Shown here one piece after another: positions 53,293 through 62,926 of a stretch of DNA of 64,000 bases. A model generated the notes under the pieces. The model did not search any database. It was given only the letters and a program-made list of their open reading frames with translations, and was not told the origin of the DNA. The stretch spans positions 119,328 to 183,327 of the forward strand of contig NZ_FZOR01000013.1 in NCBI RefSeq assembly GCF_900188445.1, given 5' to 3'. This stretch comes from Actinomadura meyerae. GTDB taxonomy: Bacteria > Actinomycetota > Actinomycetes > Streptosporangiales > Streptosporangiaceae. Numbering within the stretch: the stretch's first letter is position 1; each line of letters opens with the position of its first letter. The translations under genes and the position numbers were made by a program.

Positions 53293-54414
53293 TCAATGCT
53301 CCTTGCGCAGGGTGGGCTCGGCGCGGACGGGCGAGTCGTCGGCCGTGTCCGGGATGAACGGGACGACGAACGCGTACTCGGCCAGCACCGACTCCGGCAC
53401 CTCCCCCGACTCGCCGAACGCGGCGATCTCGCCCCAGCACGGCGAGCCGAGCGAGCCGCTGCGGTGCCGCACGGACAGCCCCGCGCACAGGTTGGCGAAC
53501 CGCAGCCGCTCGGCGAGCGGGAGGCCGGCGAGGGTGGCGAACACGAACCCGGCGGCGAACACGTCGCCCGCCCCGGTCGGGTCGAGGGCCCGCACCGGCA
53601 GCGCGCCGACCTCGGCCCGCTCCCCCGACGCCGAGTCGATCGCGATGGCGCCGTCGCCGCCGCGCTTGACCACGACCACGGGGACCCGCTCGGCGAGCGC
53701 GGCGGCCGCCTCCGCCGGGGTGGCGGTGCGGGTGTAGGCCATCGCCTCGGCCGCGTTCGGCAGGAACACGTCGACGTGGGCGAGGCGGTCGAGGACCTCG
53801 GCGGGCCAGGCGCCGGTCTGGTCCCAGCCGAGGTCGCCGAACACCAGCGCGCCGCGGGCGCGCATGCCCGCCGCCCACGCCGGGACCGGGCGGTCGACGT
53901 CCACGAAGCAGGCCCGCGCGTCCGGCGGCGGGCCGCCGAGGTCGTCCAGCGGGCCGGGGACGGGCTTGGCGAACGTCACCATGCTGCGGTCGGAGTCGTA
54001 GGCCATCGACACGGTGACGGGCGTCGACCAGCCGCGCACGAGGCGCGACATCCCGAGGTCGACGCCCTCCTGCTCGGCGAGGGTGCGCCACAGGTAGGCC
54101 CCGAACATGTCGTCGCCGAACGGCGCCGCCAGCCCGACCCGCAGCCCGAGCCGGCTCATCGCGACCGCGATGTTGGCGACCCCGCCGGGCGCCGAGCCGA
54201 GCCCGTCGGTGACGATCTCGGTGCCGGGCGGCGGCAGCCCCGGCAGCCCGGTGAAGATCATGTCCATGAAGACCTGGCCGGACAGGAACACGTCCAGGCC
54301 CGGGCCGTCCCCGGGCCCGTCGGCGCGCAGCCGCTCCCCCGCCGGCTCCCGCTCCGCGCAGGGGTCGGCGAGGGACGGCTCCGGCGCCCGGCCCGGCGCG
54401 GTCTGCTGAGTCAC
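53293..54414 (-). CDS. PfkB-family carbohydrate kinase
   Basis: The 373-residue protein has the PfkB fold with SAPGGVANIAVAMSRLG (near 73) and the anion-hole motif DPTGAGDVFAAGF (near 275) that holds the catalytic Asp. A 45-residue N-terminal extension (from GTG 54414) is Pro/Glu-rich. Substrate could be a sugar or nucleoside. It follows the secreted protein gene by 68 bp and is divergent from the PTS operon, so it may phosphorylate a product of that pathway. Confidence 0.88.
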   Translation of the reverse strand: MTQQTAPGRAPEPSLADPCAEREPAGERLRADGPGDGPGLDVFLSGQVFMDMIFTGLPGLPPPGTEIVTDGLGSAPGGVANIAVAMSRLGLRVGLAAPFGDDMFGAYLWRTLAEQEGVDLGMSRLVRGWSTPVTVSMAYDSDRSMVTFAKPVPGPLDDLGGPPPDARACFVDVDRPVPAWAAGMRARGALVFGDLGWDQTGAWPAEVLDRLAHVDVFLPNAAEAMAYTRTATPAEAAAALAERVPVVVVKRGGDGAIAIDSASGERAEVGALPVRALDPTGAGDVFAAGFVFATLAGLPLAERLRFANLCAGLSVRHRSGSLGSPCWGEIAAFGESGEVPESVLAEYAFVVPFIPDTADDSPVRAEPTLRKEH

Positions 54415-54482
54415 GAGGCCCCCCGTGGCGAGGCGTGGGCGTGGTCCCGCGGACCCCGGCCCCCGCCTCCGACATTCGGCTG

Positions 54483-55826
54483 CTACTCCGGAACGTACAA
54501 CCGGATGTCGTCCACCTGCGCCTTTCCCTCGTAGAAGTTCATGTGCGGGTCGCCGATCATGAACCGGTCGGGGTAGGCGGACCCGGCGGGCCAGGTGCCG
54601 CGGTCGACGAGCGTGCCGCCCGGTCCCGTCCAGGTCCAGTTGGCGTCGAACCGGCCGTCGTACTCCTCCGGCCGCTGGTTGTAGTGCCAGATGGGCTCGC
54701 CGTCCTGGACGAACGCGCGCGTGTACCGGTAGGTGGCGCGGCCCACGTGCGCGAAGACGCCCGACATCTCCATCGTGTAGGCGCCGTCGCGGCGCTCGAT
54801 CGCGAACGTGTAGGGCTCCTTGGGCAGCAGTTCGGGCTGGAGGTCGACGGTCGAGACGATCGCGCCGGCCTTGCGGTGCCCGCACTCGCTGTCCATCAGG
54901 TACTCGGTGCCGGGCATCGCCGCGTACCGGCGGTCGTCGGTCATGAAGATCGCGTTGACGCCGTTGCCCGTCCCGGCGGAGTAGGGCTCGTACTCGCCGG
55001 TGGCGGGGTTGCAGTAGAGCAGCCCCGTGCCGGTGTACTTGTAGCGGTTGTAGCCGTCCATGGCGACCTTGCGGTGGCCGTGGACGAAGACGTTGTTGTG
55101 CGGGGCCACCTGCCGGTAGTCCATGATCGACATGTAGTAGAAGCCGTTGGAGTCGGTGCGGACGTCGGCCCACTCGCACTCCGGCCTGGAGAAGTCGCCG
55201 CCCGACGCCCACGGGAAGTTGGTCTTGCAGCCGTCCGGCGAGTAGCCGTTGATCCGGCCGTCCGGGTAGTCCCACGAGCCGTCGCGCCGCCCGCCGAAGT
55301 CCAGGCCGCGCAGCGTCATCTCGACGCGGTACTCGGCGGGCAGGTCGCGGGTCGAGCGGATGACGACGCCCGCCTGGTGGGCGGGCTCGTCGATGCGGGC
55401 GACGCCCTTGCCGGAGGTGAGCGTCGGCGGGCGGTCCGGGCGCCCGTCGCCGTCGGCGTCGCGCGCGGCGAGCTCGGCGGTGAGCCAGCCGCCCCGCCCG
55501 AACGTGAACGACTGCCGGTAGGTCTTCATCTTCGCGAGCTGCTGCCGGAAGGCGGGGCCGCCGACGGTGTCGAAGTAGGCGCCGTCGTTGTCGTACATGT
55601 CGACGTTGTGGGGGCTGGAGGGGCCGTCGCCGTCCGGCCGCCACGGCGCCTTCGCACTGTCCAGGTGCCGGTCGAAGGGCTCGGCGGCCACCAGCCGCCA
55701 CCCGTCGCGGGCGGCGGGCGGGCCGCCTCCGGGGCCGCCGGCGGCGTGCGCCGGCGCCGTGCAGAGGGCCGCGGGCAGGACCAGGGGGAGCGCCATCGCC
55801 AGGGCGCCGCGTCCGAAATTCCTCAT
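54483..55826 (-). CDS. Secreted protein, probable jelly-roll (concanavalin-A-like) domain
   Basis: The 447-residue protein has a Sec-type signal peptide (MRNFGRGALAMALPLVLPAA, cleavage after AHA near 28). The mature part has ARDADGDGRPDRPP, a calcium-loop-like sequence, and GVVIRSTRDLPAEYRVEMTLRGLDFGG as in beta-jelly-roll carbohydrate-binding domains. There are repeated Tyr/Trp/Asp-rich strands and a few cysteines. I do not recognise a catalytic pair, so it may be a lectin-like or polysaccharide-degrading enzyme. It lies in a divergon with a PTS and a GntR regulator. Confidence 0.68.
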   Translation of the reverse strand: MRNFGRGALAMALPLVLPAALCTAPAHAAGGPGGGPPAARDGWRLVAAEPFDRHLDSAKAPWRPDGDGPSSPHNVDMYDNDGAYFDTVGGPAFRQQLAKMKTYRQSFTFGRGGWLTAELAARDADGDGRPDRPPTLTSGKGVARIDEPAHQAGVVIRSTRDLPAEYRVEMTLRGLDFGGRRDGSWDYPDGRINGYSPDGCKTNFPWASGGDFSRPECEWADVRTDSNGFYYMSIMDYRQVAPHNNVFVHGHRKVAMDGYNRYKYTGTGLLYCNPATGEYEPYSAGTGNGVNAIFMTDDRRYAAMPGTEYLMDSECGHRKAGAIVSTVDLQPELLPKEPYTFAIERRDGAYTMEMSGVFAHVGRATYRYTRAFVQDGEPIWHYNQRPEEYDGRFDANWTWTGPGGTLVDRGTWPAGSAYPDRFMIGDPHMNFYEGKAQVDDIRLYVPE

Positions 55827-55879
55827 GCGGACGACCGTCGCATGAGGCCGCCATCCGCGACCAGGGCAAACATCGCCAA

Positions 55880-55895
55880 AGTGGTATTGACCAGT
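55880..55895. promoter_or_regulatory. GntR/HutC-type operator between the secreted-protein gene and gntR
   Basis: AGTGGTATTGACCAGT has inverted arms (AGTGGT / ACCAGT, one mismatch) like the HutC-subfamily DasR consensus ACTGGTCTAGACCAGT. It overlaps the -35 box TTGACC (55887-55892) of the gntR promoter, whose -10 is TACGGT (55911-55916), 18 bp away. It probably serves both divergent units. Confidence 0.7.
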
Positions 55896-55955
55896 CGCCA
55901 CAATCGGACATACGGTGTGCAGCGACAGGAACGACGTCAAGAGGAGGTGAACGGC

Positions 55956-56687
55956 GTGCCATCCGCCGGTGAATCCCGCCCCGGGAGCACGAAACGGCAG
56001 GCGGTGCGCCGGGAGCTGCTGGCGATGCTGGACGGCCTGGACGTGGGGGACGCCCTGCCGTCCGAGCGCCGGCTCGCCGCGGACCTCGGCGTCTCCCGGC
56101 CGACACTGCGGCAGGCCATCGACGGCCTGGTCGCCGAGGGCCTCCTCGACCGGCGGCACGGGAGCGGCACCTACGTGGCCGAACCCCGGATCGCGGTGTC
56201 GCTGACCATGACCTCGTTCACCGAGGACATGACCAGGCGCGGGATGAAACCGGGCGGGCGGGTCCTGTCGTTCCGCACCGAGACGGCGGGGGCGCGGATC
56301 GGCAGGCGGCTCGCCCTCTCCCCCGAGGAAGAGGTATTTACCATTCGCCGGCTGCGGCTGGCCGACGAGGCGACCATGGCGATCGAGACCCTGTACATGC
56401 CCCGGTCGCTCATGCCCGGACTGCGCAGGCACGACCTGGAGGGGCGGTCGTTCTACGACCTGCTGCGCGGCGCCGGGATCGTGATCGCCTCGGGCACCGA
56501 GACGATCGAGCCGACCGTCACCACCGCCGAGGAGGCCGCCGAGCTCGGCGTGCCGGTGCACATGCCGGCGTTCCTGTTCGAGCGCGTCACCAGGGACGCC
56601 GGCGGGCGGCCCCTGGAGTACGTGCGGTCCCTGTACCGCGGCGACCGGTACCGCCTGGAACTGGACCTGCGGCCACCCGAGCACTGA
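55956..56687 (+). CDS. GntR-family (HutC/UTRA) regulator
   Basis: The 243-residue protein has a winged helix at about 14-80 (LPSERRLAADLGVSRPTLRQAIDGLVAEGLLDRRHGSGTYV, in parts) and a C-terminal UTRA ligand domain (residues of about 100-240) with FTIRRLRLADEATMAIETLYMP. UTRA regulators usually bind phosphorylated sugars. GTG 55956 follows AGGAGG. It heads the plus-strand unit that includes the PTS genes, and has an operator in its own promoter. Confidence 0.9.
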   Translation: MPSAGESRPGSTKRQAVRRELLAMLDGLDVGDALPSERRLAADLGVSRPTLRQAIDGLVAEGLLDRRHGSGTYVAEPRIAVSLTMTSFTEDMTRRGMKPGGRVLSFRTETAGARIGRRLALSPEEEVFTIRRLRLADEATMAIETLYMPRSLMPGLRRHDLEGRSFYDLLRGAGIVIASGTETIEPTVTTAEEAAELGVPVHMPAFLFERVTRDAGGRPLEYVRSLYRGDRYRLELDLRPPEH

Positions 56688-56767
56688 CCGACCGGACGGA
56701 TCGTCCATCGCGCTGACGGGGGCGGCAGCGCACCATCACCCCCCGGAAAGTGAGGCGACTTTCACTC

Positions 56768-58204
56768 ATGGACGTCATCAAGGACATCCTCACCTTCCTG
56801 GCCGACAACGTGTTCGGCCAGGTGCCCATCCTCATCGGGCTCATCACGCTGATCGGGCTCATCCTCCAGCGCAAGCGCTTCGAGGACGTGTTCGCGGGCG
56901 CGCTGCGCGCCACGATCGGCGTCGTCATCCTGTTCATCGGCGTGGAGGTGTTCACCGGCGGGCTGACCAGCTTCCAGACCGTCCTCGCCAGCGCGATGGA
57001 CACCACGCCGCCGCAGGCCGACAACACCCTCGCCGACTTCCTCACCAAGCAGGGCGGCACGGTGGCGCTGGTCATCACGGTCGCCTTCCTGGTGCACGTG
57101 CTGGTCGTCCGGCTGTTCCCGGCGGCCCGCTACCTGTACCTGACCGGGCACCTGATGTTCTGGATCAGCACGGTGACGGTGGCGTCGCTGGTGACGATCG
57201 CCCCGGACGCCGACCAGCTCACGCTGGTGCTGTGCGGCGCCGGGTTCGTCGCCGCCTACTGGACGCTCCAGCCGCTGTGGATGCGCCCGCTGATGCGCCG
57301 CGTCATGCCGGACGACCGGTTCGGGTTCGCGCACACCAGCTCCCTCGCCTGCCTGATCACCGGGTACGCCGCGCGCCCGCTCGGCAGCCGCGAGAAGCAC
57401 GACACCGAGAAGCTGAAGCTGCCCCGCCAGCTGTCGTTCTTCAAGGACGTCAACGTCAGCACCGCGCTGATCATCACGGTGATCATGCTGGTGGGCGTCG
57501 CGTTCGCCGACGACGGCGTGGTGGCGAAGGCCGCGGCCGAGATGGACGACAAGCTGTCCCCGTGGGTGTGGGCGATCCTGGTCGGCCTCCGGTTCGCGGG
57601 CGGCATCGCGATCCTGCTGTTCGGCGTGCGGATGTTCCTCGGCGAGATCGTCCCGGCGTTCAAGGGGTTCAGCGACCGGGTCATCCCGGGCACCCGCCCC
57701 GCGCTGGACGCGCCGACCGTGTTCCCCGTCGCGCCGACCGCCGTCATGGTCGGGTTCGTCTCGTCCACCGTGGTGTTCCTGATCTGCCTCGCGGTGTTCG
57801 CCGGCGCCGGCTGGTTCACCCTCGCCCCGCCCATGATCATGCTGTTCTTCGTGGGCGGCGCCGCGGCGCTGTTCGGCAACGTGGTGGCGGGCTGGCGCGG
57901 CGCCGTGCTGGGCGGCGTGATCTCCGGGCTCGTCCTCGCGGTCGGGCAGGCCGTCACCTGGGGCCTGTACGAGAAGACCGCGCCCGAGCTCGCCACGCTC
58001 GCCGACCCCGACTGGTACGCGATCGCGTGGCTGCTGAAGGCCGTGGAGCCGGTCGCCGGCGGGAAGGCGGTCTGGGCGGTGCCCGCCGTCGCGCTCGCCG
58101 CGATGGTCGCCTCCCTGCTGCTGCTCGGCCGCGCCGAGAAGCGGCGGGGCGGCCCGGACGGCGGTGACTCCGCACCCGAGGACAGGGCCGCGGCGGCGGC
58201 CTGA
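56768..58204 (+). CDS. ulaA: PTS permease, ascorbate-type EIIC
   Basis: The 478-residue membrane protein has 10-12 helices and the N-terminal pattern ILTFLADNVFGQVPILIGLITLIGLILQRK of the UlaA/SgaT PTS family (EIIC of L-ascorbate/galactitol group). It imports and, with IIA and IIB, phosphorylates a sugar or acid. The C-terminal 25 residues are charged. The ATG at 56768 is used; GTG 56750 is also in frame. It is followed after 26 bp by IIB. The natural substrate is not known; the family also covers other sugars. Confidence 0.88.
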   Translation: MDVIKDILTFLADNVFGQVPILIGLITLIGLILQRKRFEDVFAGALRATIGVVILFIGVEVFTGGLTSFQTVLASAMDTTPPQADNTLADFLTKQGGTVALVITVAFLVHVLVVRLFPAARYLYLTGHLMFWISTVTVASLVTIAPDADQLTLVLCGAGFVAAYWTLQPLWMRPLMRRVMPDDRFGFAHTSSLACLITGYAARPLGSREKHDTEKLKLPRQLSFFKDVNVSTALIITVIMLVGVAFADDGVVAKAAAEMDDKLSPWVWAILVGLRFAGGIAILLFGVRMFLGEIVPAFKGFSDRVIPGTRPALDAPTVFPVAPTAVMVGFVSSTVVFLICLAVFAGAGWFTLAPPMIMLFFVGGAAALFGNVVAGWRGAVLGGVISGLVLAVGQAVTWGLYEKTAPELATLADPDWYAIAWLLKAVEPVAGGKAVWAVPAVALAAMVASLLLLGRAEKRRGGPDGGDSAPEDRAAAAA

Positions 58205-58230
58205 CCGAACCGACAGAGAGAAGGACCGAG

Positions 58231-58533
58231 ATGGCACTGGACCGGCAACTGGAGATCCTCGCGGTCTGCGGCGTCGGCATGGGCTCCAGCCTGATGCTCA
58301 AGATGACCGCCGAGGACGCGCTGCGCTCCCTCGGCGTGGAGGCGCGGGTGGAGAACACCGACGTGTCCACGGCGCGCGGGATGTCGCCGGACGTGGTGAT
58401 CGGCCAGGGCATGCACACCAGCGAGATCGCCGATCTCGCCCCCGTCGTGATCACCGTCAGCGACTTCCTCGACAAGGAGGGACTCGAGGCGCAGCTGCGG
58501 GAGCGGCTCACCGAGCAGGGGTGGCTGCGGTGA
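58231..58533 (+). CDS. ulaB: PTS ascorbate-type EIIB
   Basis: The 100-residue protein has the phosphoacceptor cysteine Cys13 in ILAVCGVGMGSSLMLK, the mark of lactose/ascorbate-type IIB domains. It receives phosphate from IIA and passes it to the sugar on IIC. The ribosome-binding site is GAGAGAAGGA. It overlaps the IIA gene by 4 bases. Confidence 0.92.
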   Translation: MALDRQLEILAVCGVGMGSSLMLKMTAEDALRSLGVEARVENTDVSTARGMSPDVVIGQGMHTSEIADLAPVVITVSDFLDKEGLEAQLRERLTEQGWLR

Positions 58534-58970
58534 GCGTGGTGATCGCGGCTGCCGACGGCGTCACCGCGGCGGACTGGCGGGAGGCCGTCCGCCGGGCGGC
58601 CTCCGGGCTGGTCGACGCGGGCGCGGCGGGCGAGGGCTACCCGGACGCGTGCGTCCGGGTGGTGGAGGAGAACGGCCCGTACATCGTGCTGACCAAGGGC
58701 CTGGCGCTCGTGCACGCCCGCCCCGAGGAGGGCGGGCTGGCCGTCGGCGTCGGCGCGACCCGGCTGGCGTCGCCGGTCGAGTTCGGTCATCCTGACAACG
58801 ACCCGGTCGACCTGCTGCTCGCCTTCTGCACACCCGATCCCGACGCGCACGTCGGCGTCCTCTCCGGACTGGCGCGCGCGCTGTCGGGCGGCCTGGCCGA
58901 CCGGCTCCGCGCCGCGTCCGGCCAGGAGGACCTGGCCCGCACCCTGAAGGAGGCCGTGCCCGATGCCTGA
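58530..58970 (+). CDS. ulaC: PTS mannitol/ascorbate-type EIIA
   Basis: The 146-residue protein has His62 in GLALVHARPEEG, the phosphoacceptor site of the PTS EIIA type 2 domain (UlaC/FruA family). It starts at GTG 58530, overlapping the IIB stop as GTGA, and its end overlaps the SIS gene by 8 bp. No HPr or EI gene is in the window. Confidence 0.9.
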   Translation: MSVVIAAADGVTAADWREAVRRAASGLVDAGAAGEGYPDACVRVVEENGPYIVLTKGLALVHARPEEGGLAVGVGATRLASPVEFGHPDNDPVDLLLAFCTPDPDAHVGVLSGLARALSGGLADRLRAASGQEDLARTLKEAVPDA

Positions 58971-59712
58971 CTCCCCCCGGACGCAGCTCCCCGACCGGGT
59001 GCGGACTCTGCTGGACGACCTCGACGAGACCTCGGGCAAGGCGATCGACGCCGCGGCGGCGCTGCTCCTGGAGTCGGTCGAGGCCGACGGGATCGTCCAC
59101 GTCGCCGGGGCGGGGCACTCCCTCGCCATGGTGTTCGAGACGTTCTACCGGGCGGGCGGCCTCGCCGCCGTCCGCCCGGTCTGGGACCCCGGCGTCCTCC
59201 CCCTCGACGACGCGGTGCGCAGCACCCGCGTCGAGCGGGAGGAGGGGGTCGGGCGCGCCGTGGCCGCGAAGGCGGCGCCCGCGCCGCCGGACGTGGCGGT
59301 GGTCTTCTCCACCAGCGGCCGCAACCCCTACCCGGTCGAGGTGGCCGCGGAGTGCCGGGCGCGGGGCGTGCCGGTCGTCGCGGTGACCTCGGCGCGGGCC
59401 GCGCGAGGCGCGGCGGCCCGGACGTCCACGTCGCTGGCCGACCACGCCGACATCGTGCTGGACACCTGCGTCCCGCCCGGCGACGTGCTGCACCCGGCGG
59501 AGGCGCCGCGCACCGCGGCGGCGTCCACCATCCTCGCCGCGTACGCGTGGTCGCGGGTGCTGGCCGCGCTCGACGACCTCGCGTCGGCGCGCGGCACCGA
59601 GCTGCCCCGCTGGACGAGCGCGAACGTCCCCGGCGGCGACGAGGTGAACGCGGCGCTGTTCGAGCGGTACCGGCACCGCGTCCCCGAGCTGACGGGGGAC
59701 GAACACCCGTAA
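58963..59712 (+). CDS. SIS-domain sugar isomerase family protein
   Basis: The 249-residue protein has a SIS (sugar isomerase) fold with the GAGHSLAM motif near residue 50 and VVFSTSGRNPYPVEVA near 107, which suits sugar-phosphate binding. Related proteins (UPF0309/ N-acetylglucosamine 6-phosphate-type) act on amino-sugar phosphates. It ends the PTS operon. The substrate is presumably the phosphorylated product of the PTS. Confidence 0.82.
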   Translation: MPDSPRTQLPDRVRTLLDDLDETSGKAIDAAAALLLESVEADGIVHVAGAGHSLAMVFETFYRAGGLAAVRPVWDPGVLPLDDAVRSTRVEREEGVGRAVAAKAAPAPPDVAVVFSTSGRNPYPVEVAAECRARGVPVVAVTSARAARGAAARTSTSLADHADIVLDTCVPPGDVLHPAEAPRTAAASTILAAYAWSRVLAALDDLASARGTELPRWTSANVPGGDEVNAALFERYRHRVPELTGDEHP

Positions 59713-59803
59713 ACCGGGGCTCTTCCTGCGGCGTTTCGCATAGGGCCCGGCTCGCTCCCTGTGACATGATGCGTGGCTACCATCGGACAGAACGAGGAGC
59801 GAG

Positions 59804-60061
59804 ATGACGACACGACCGACCGAGGACGACCTTCTTGCGCTGTTCACCCGCGCGGACCTCGGCGGCGACCAGAAGCTCGACCTGATGGAGTTCACGCTCG
59901 TGCTCGACGAGCTGGGCCTCGCCTGGACGCGCGCCGAGACGCAGGACAGGTTCGAGCGGGCGGACGGCAACCTCGACGGGTTCATCTCCTTCGAGGAGTT
60001 CCGCGCGATCCTGGAATCCCAGGGCTGGGCCGAGGGGCCGCTGCCCGGCGCCCGCGCCTGA
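59804..60061 (+). CDS. EF-hand calcium-binding small protein
   Basis: The 85-residue protein has two EF-hand loops: Asp18-x-Gly-x-Asp22-x-Lys-x-Asp26-x2-Glu29 and Asp54-x-Asn56-x-Asp58-Gly-Phe-Ile-Ser-x2-Glu65, so the second loop is fully canonical and the first nearly so. It may buffer or sense calcium, as the calerythrin-like proteins of actinobacteria do. GAGGAG lies 4 bases before the ATG. Confidence 0.88.
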   Translation: MTTRPTEDDLLALFTRADLGGDQKLDLMEFTLVLDELGLAWTRAETQDRFERADGNLDGFISFEEFRAILESQGWAEGPLPGARA

Positions 60062-60072
60062 CCCGCGGCGAA

Positions 60073-60113
60073 CGCGAGGGGGCCCGCCGGCACGTCCGGC
60101 GGGCCCCCTCGCG
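60073..60113. terminator. Bidirectional 18-bp hairpin between the EF-hand gene and pgi, with tandem 13-bp repeat
   Basis: An 18-bp perfect stem (CGCGAGGGGGCCCGCCGG and its complement) with loop CACGT lies 11 bases after the EF-hand stop. Directly after it CTCGCGCGTTCGA is repeated in tandem at 60108-60120 and 60121-60133, up to the pgi stop codon. The hairpin can end both convergent transcripts. Confidence 0.8.
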
Positions 60114-60138
60114 CGTTCGACTCGCGCGTTCGAGTCGT

Positions 60139-61785
60139 TCAGACGCGGCGGCCGCGCAGCTCCCGGTACCGGCGGACGAGCGCGGCGGTCGACGGGTCGG
60201 GGGCCTGCGCCGGCGGCTCGGCCGAGGTGAGCGCGGGCGCGAGGTCCATCGCCATGACCTTGCCGAGCTCGACGCCCCACTGGTCGAAGGAGTCGATGCC
60301 CCAGATCGTCCCCTCGACGAACACGATGTGCTCGTAGAGCGCGACGAGGGACCCGAGGGTCTTCGGGGTCAGCTTCGGCGCCAGGATCGTGCTGGTCGGC
60401 CGGTTGCCCGGCATCACCTTGTGCGGGACGACCGCGGCGGGCGTCCCCTCGGCGGCGATCTCCTCGGCGGTCTTGCCGAACGCGAGCGCCGACGTCTGCG
60501 CCAGCATGTTCGCGGTCAGCAGGTCGTGCATCCCCGCGGGCCCGTCGACCGCCGGGTCCTCGAAGGGCTCGGCGAAGCCGATGAAGTCGGCCGGGACGAG
60601 CCGGGTGCCCTGGTGCAGCAGCTGGTAGAAGGCGTGCTGGCCGTTGGTGCCGGGCTCGCCCCAGAAGATCTCGCCGGTCTGCGCGACGACGGGCGCGCCG
60701 TCGGCCCGCACCGACTTGCCGTTGGACTCCATCGTGAGCTGCTGGAGGTAGGCGGGGAAGCGGGCCAGCCGCTGGCTGTAGGGCAGCACCGCGCGGGTCT
60801 GCGCGCCGAAGAAGTCGGTGTACCAGACGCCGAGCAGGCCCATCAGCACCGGCATGTTCGCCTCGAACGGCGCCGACCGGAAGTGCTCGTCGATCTCGCG
60901 GAACCCGGCGAGCATCTCGCGGAACGCCTCGCCGCCGATCGCGATCATCAGGGACAGCCCGATGGCGCCGTCGAAGGAGTACCGGCCGCCGACCCAGTCC
61001 CAGAAGCCGAACATGTTGGCGGTGTCGATGCCGAACTCGGCGACCCGCTCGGCGTTGGTGGAGACGGCGACGAAGTGCCGGGACACGGCCTCGCCGGCGC
61101 CGAGCCGGTCGACGAGCCACTTCCGGGCGACCTTGGCGTTGGTGAGGGTCTCCAGCGTCCCGAACGTCTTGGAGCTGATGACGAAGAGGGTCCGCTCGGG
61201 GTCGAGGCCGGCGAGCGTGCCGACGATGTCGGCGGGGTCGATGTTGGAGACGAACCGGCAGGAGATCCCCGCGTCGGCGAAGTCGCGCAGCGCCTCGTAG
61301 GCCATGGCCGGGCCGAGGTCGGAGCCGCCGATGCCGATGTTGACGACGGTCGTGATGCGCTCGCCGGTGTACCCGGTCCACTCGCCGGAGCGGACACGCC
61401 CGGCGAAGTCGGACATCTTGTCCAGCACGGCGTGCACGTCGCCCGCGACGTCCTGGCCGTCCACGGTGAGGGCCTCGCCGGGCGGGAGCCGCAGCGCGGT
61501 GTGCAGGACGGCGCGGTCCTCGCTGACGTTGATGTGCTCCCCGGTGAACATCGCCTCGATCCGGGACCGCAGCCCGGCCCGCTCGGCGAGCGCGACCAGC
61601 AGCGACACCGTCTCGCCCGTGGCGCGGTGCTTGGAGTAGTCCAGGTGGAGGTCCCCCGCGGTCACCGTCATGCGGTCGACGCGCCCCGGATCGTCCGCGA
61701 AAAGGTCGCGCAGGTGCCGCCCGGCGAGCGCGGCGTGGTGCTCGCCCAGCGCGGACCACTCGGGCGACTCGGTGATATCAGCCAT
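60139..61785 (-). CDS. pgi: Glucose-6-phosphate isomerase
   Basis: Pgi interconverts glucose-6-phosphate and fructose-6-phosphate. The 548-residue protein has the signatures [62 protein letters not shown] with the catalytic His, and the C-terminal pattern [19 protein letters not shown] followed by [11 protein letters not shown]. The ATG at 61785 ([10 protein letters not shown]) follows AGAGAGG; an ATG 4 codons upstream has GAGGAG directly adjacent. A TATGAT -10 box is at 61850-61845 on the minus strand. Confidence 0.95.
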   Translation of the reverse strand: MADITESPEWSALGEHHAALAGRHLRDLFADDPGRVDRMTVTAGDLHLDYSKHRATGETVSLLVALAERAGLRSRIEAMFTGEHINVSEDRAVLHTALRLPPGEALTVDGQDVAGDVHAVLDKMSDFAGRVRSGEWTGYTGERITTVVNIGIGGSDLGPAMAYEALRDFADAGISCRFVSNIDPADIVGTLAGLDPERTLFVISSKTFGTLETLTNAKVARKWLVDRLGAGEAVSRHFVAVSTNAERVAEFGIDTANMFGFWDWVGGRYSFDGAIGLSLMIAIGGEAFREMLAGFREIDEHFRSAPFEANMPVLMGLLGVWYTDFFGAQTRAVLPYSQRLARFPAYLQQLTMESNGKSVRADGAPVVAQTGEIFWGEPGTNGQHAFYQLLHQGTRLVPADFIGFAEPFEDPAVDGPAGMHDLLTANMLAQTSALAFGKTAEEIAAEGTPAAVVPHKVMPGNRPTSTILAPKLTPKTLGSLVALYEHIVFVEGTIWGIDSFDQWGVELGKVMAMDLAPALTSAEPPAQAPDPSTAALVRRYRELRGRRV

Positions 61786-61972
61786 TGCCTCTCTCATCTC
61801 CTCGCGGGGCGGGCGCCGATCCCCCGGGCGCCGTCCCCACGGCGATCATAGGGCGACCGCGCGTGACCGTATCAGGGCCGTCCCCCGGCCCGCAGGGGAC
61901 CGCCCCGGTCGCCGGCGGCCGCACCGCCGCCGAGTAAGGTCGCCGCCAGGCGCCGGTCCCCCAAGGAGCACG

Positions 61973-62767
61973 ATGAACGACGGCATCACGCGGCTGTTCG
62001 ACCTGAACCCCCTCGGTGAGGACGCCTTCCTCGCCACCGGGCCGTCGGTGGGGTGGCCGCGGCTGTTCGGCGGGCAGGTCGCCGGGCAGAGCCTGCGGGC
62101 CGCGTGCCTGACCGCGGACGGTCGCCCGCCGCACTCCCTGCACGCCTACTTCATCCGCCCGGGTTCACCGGACGAGCCGCTGCGCTTCGACGTGGCCCGC
62201 ACCCGCGACGGCCGCTCGTTCTCGACCCGGCACGTCACCGCGAGCCAGGGCGGCAAGCCGATCCTGGAGCTGATCGCCTCGTTCCACTCCCCCGAGGACG
62301 GCTTCGACTGGCAGGCCCCCGCGCCGTCGGGCGTGCCCGGCCCGGAGGGCCTGCACGAGCCGGTGCTCCCGACGTTCTTCAAGCACCCGGTCGGCTTCGA
62401 CTTCCGGGTCGTGGACCCGCCGGCCGAAACCGAGTTCCCGATGGCGCACCCGTTCTGGTTCCGCGCGTCCGCCCTGGTCGACGACGACCCCGCGCTGCAC
62501 GCGTGCCTGGTCACCTACGTGTCGGACATGGCGGTGGTGAGCAGCGCCCGAGCCCCCGGCTCGCCCCGCCGTCTCGCCACGGCCGTCACCCTCGACCACG
62601 CCGTGTGGTTCCACCGCCAGCCCCGCGCCGACCAGTGGCTCCTGTACTCGGTGGACCCGGTGACCAACCACGGCGCTCGCGGCCTGGCACGGGGAACGCT
62701 CCACGCCCAGGACGGCACCCTCCTGGCCTCGGTGGCCCAAGAAGCCCTCCTCCGCCCCGAATCCTGA
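61973..62767 (+). CDS. tesB: Acyl-CoA thioesterase II
   Basis: The 264-residue double-hotdog protein has LFGGQVAGQSLRAACLTA and HSLHAYFIRPGSPDEPL in the first half, and the second half with SDMAVVSSARAP and LDHAVWFHR (catalytic Asp-Ser/Thr-Gln region). These match TesB. It hydrolyses medium to long acyl-CoA. AAGGAG is before ATG 61973, and TAAGGT (61935-61940) is the likely -10. Confidence 0.9.
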   Translation: MNDGITRLFDLNPLGEDAFLATGPSVGWPRLFGGQVAGQSLRAACLTADGRPPHSLHAYFIRPGSPDEPLRFDVARTRDGRSFSTRHVTASQGGKPILELIASFHSPEDGFDWQAPAPSGVPGPEGLHEPVLPTFFKHPVGFDFRVVDPPAETEFPMAHPFWFRASALVDDDPALHACLVTYVSDMAVVSSARAPGSPRRLATAVTLDHAVWFHRQPRADQWLLYSVDPVTNHGARGLARGTLHAQDGTLLASVAQEALLRPES

Positions 62768-62926
62768 CTCCGGGGGCGCTGCCGTCCGGAAGGGGTGCCG
62801 GGCGAGCGGTGGGGTCGCCCAGTGACGATGCTGGCGGGTCCCGCGAGCCGCGTGTCCCCGATGACGAAGTTGCGCCAGATGGCAATAGGTGTGGCGATCC
62901 CGCCGCGGGGATGTGCCGGAGCTGAT

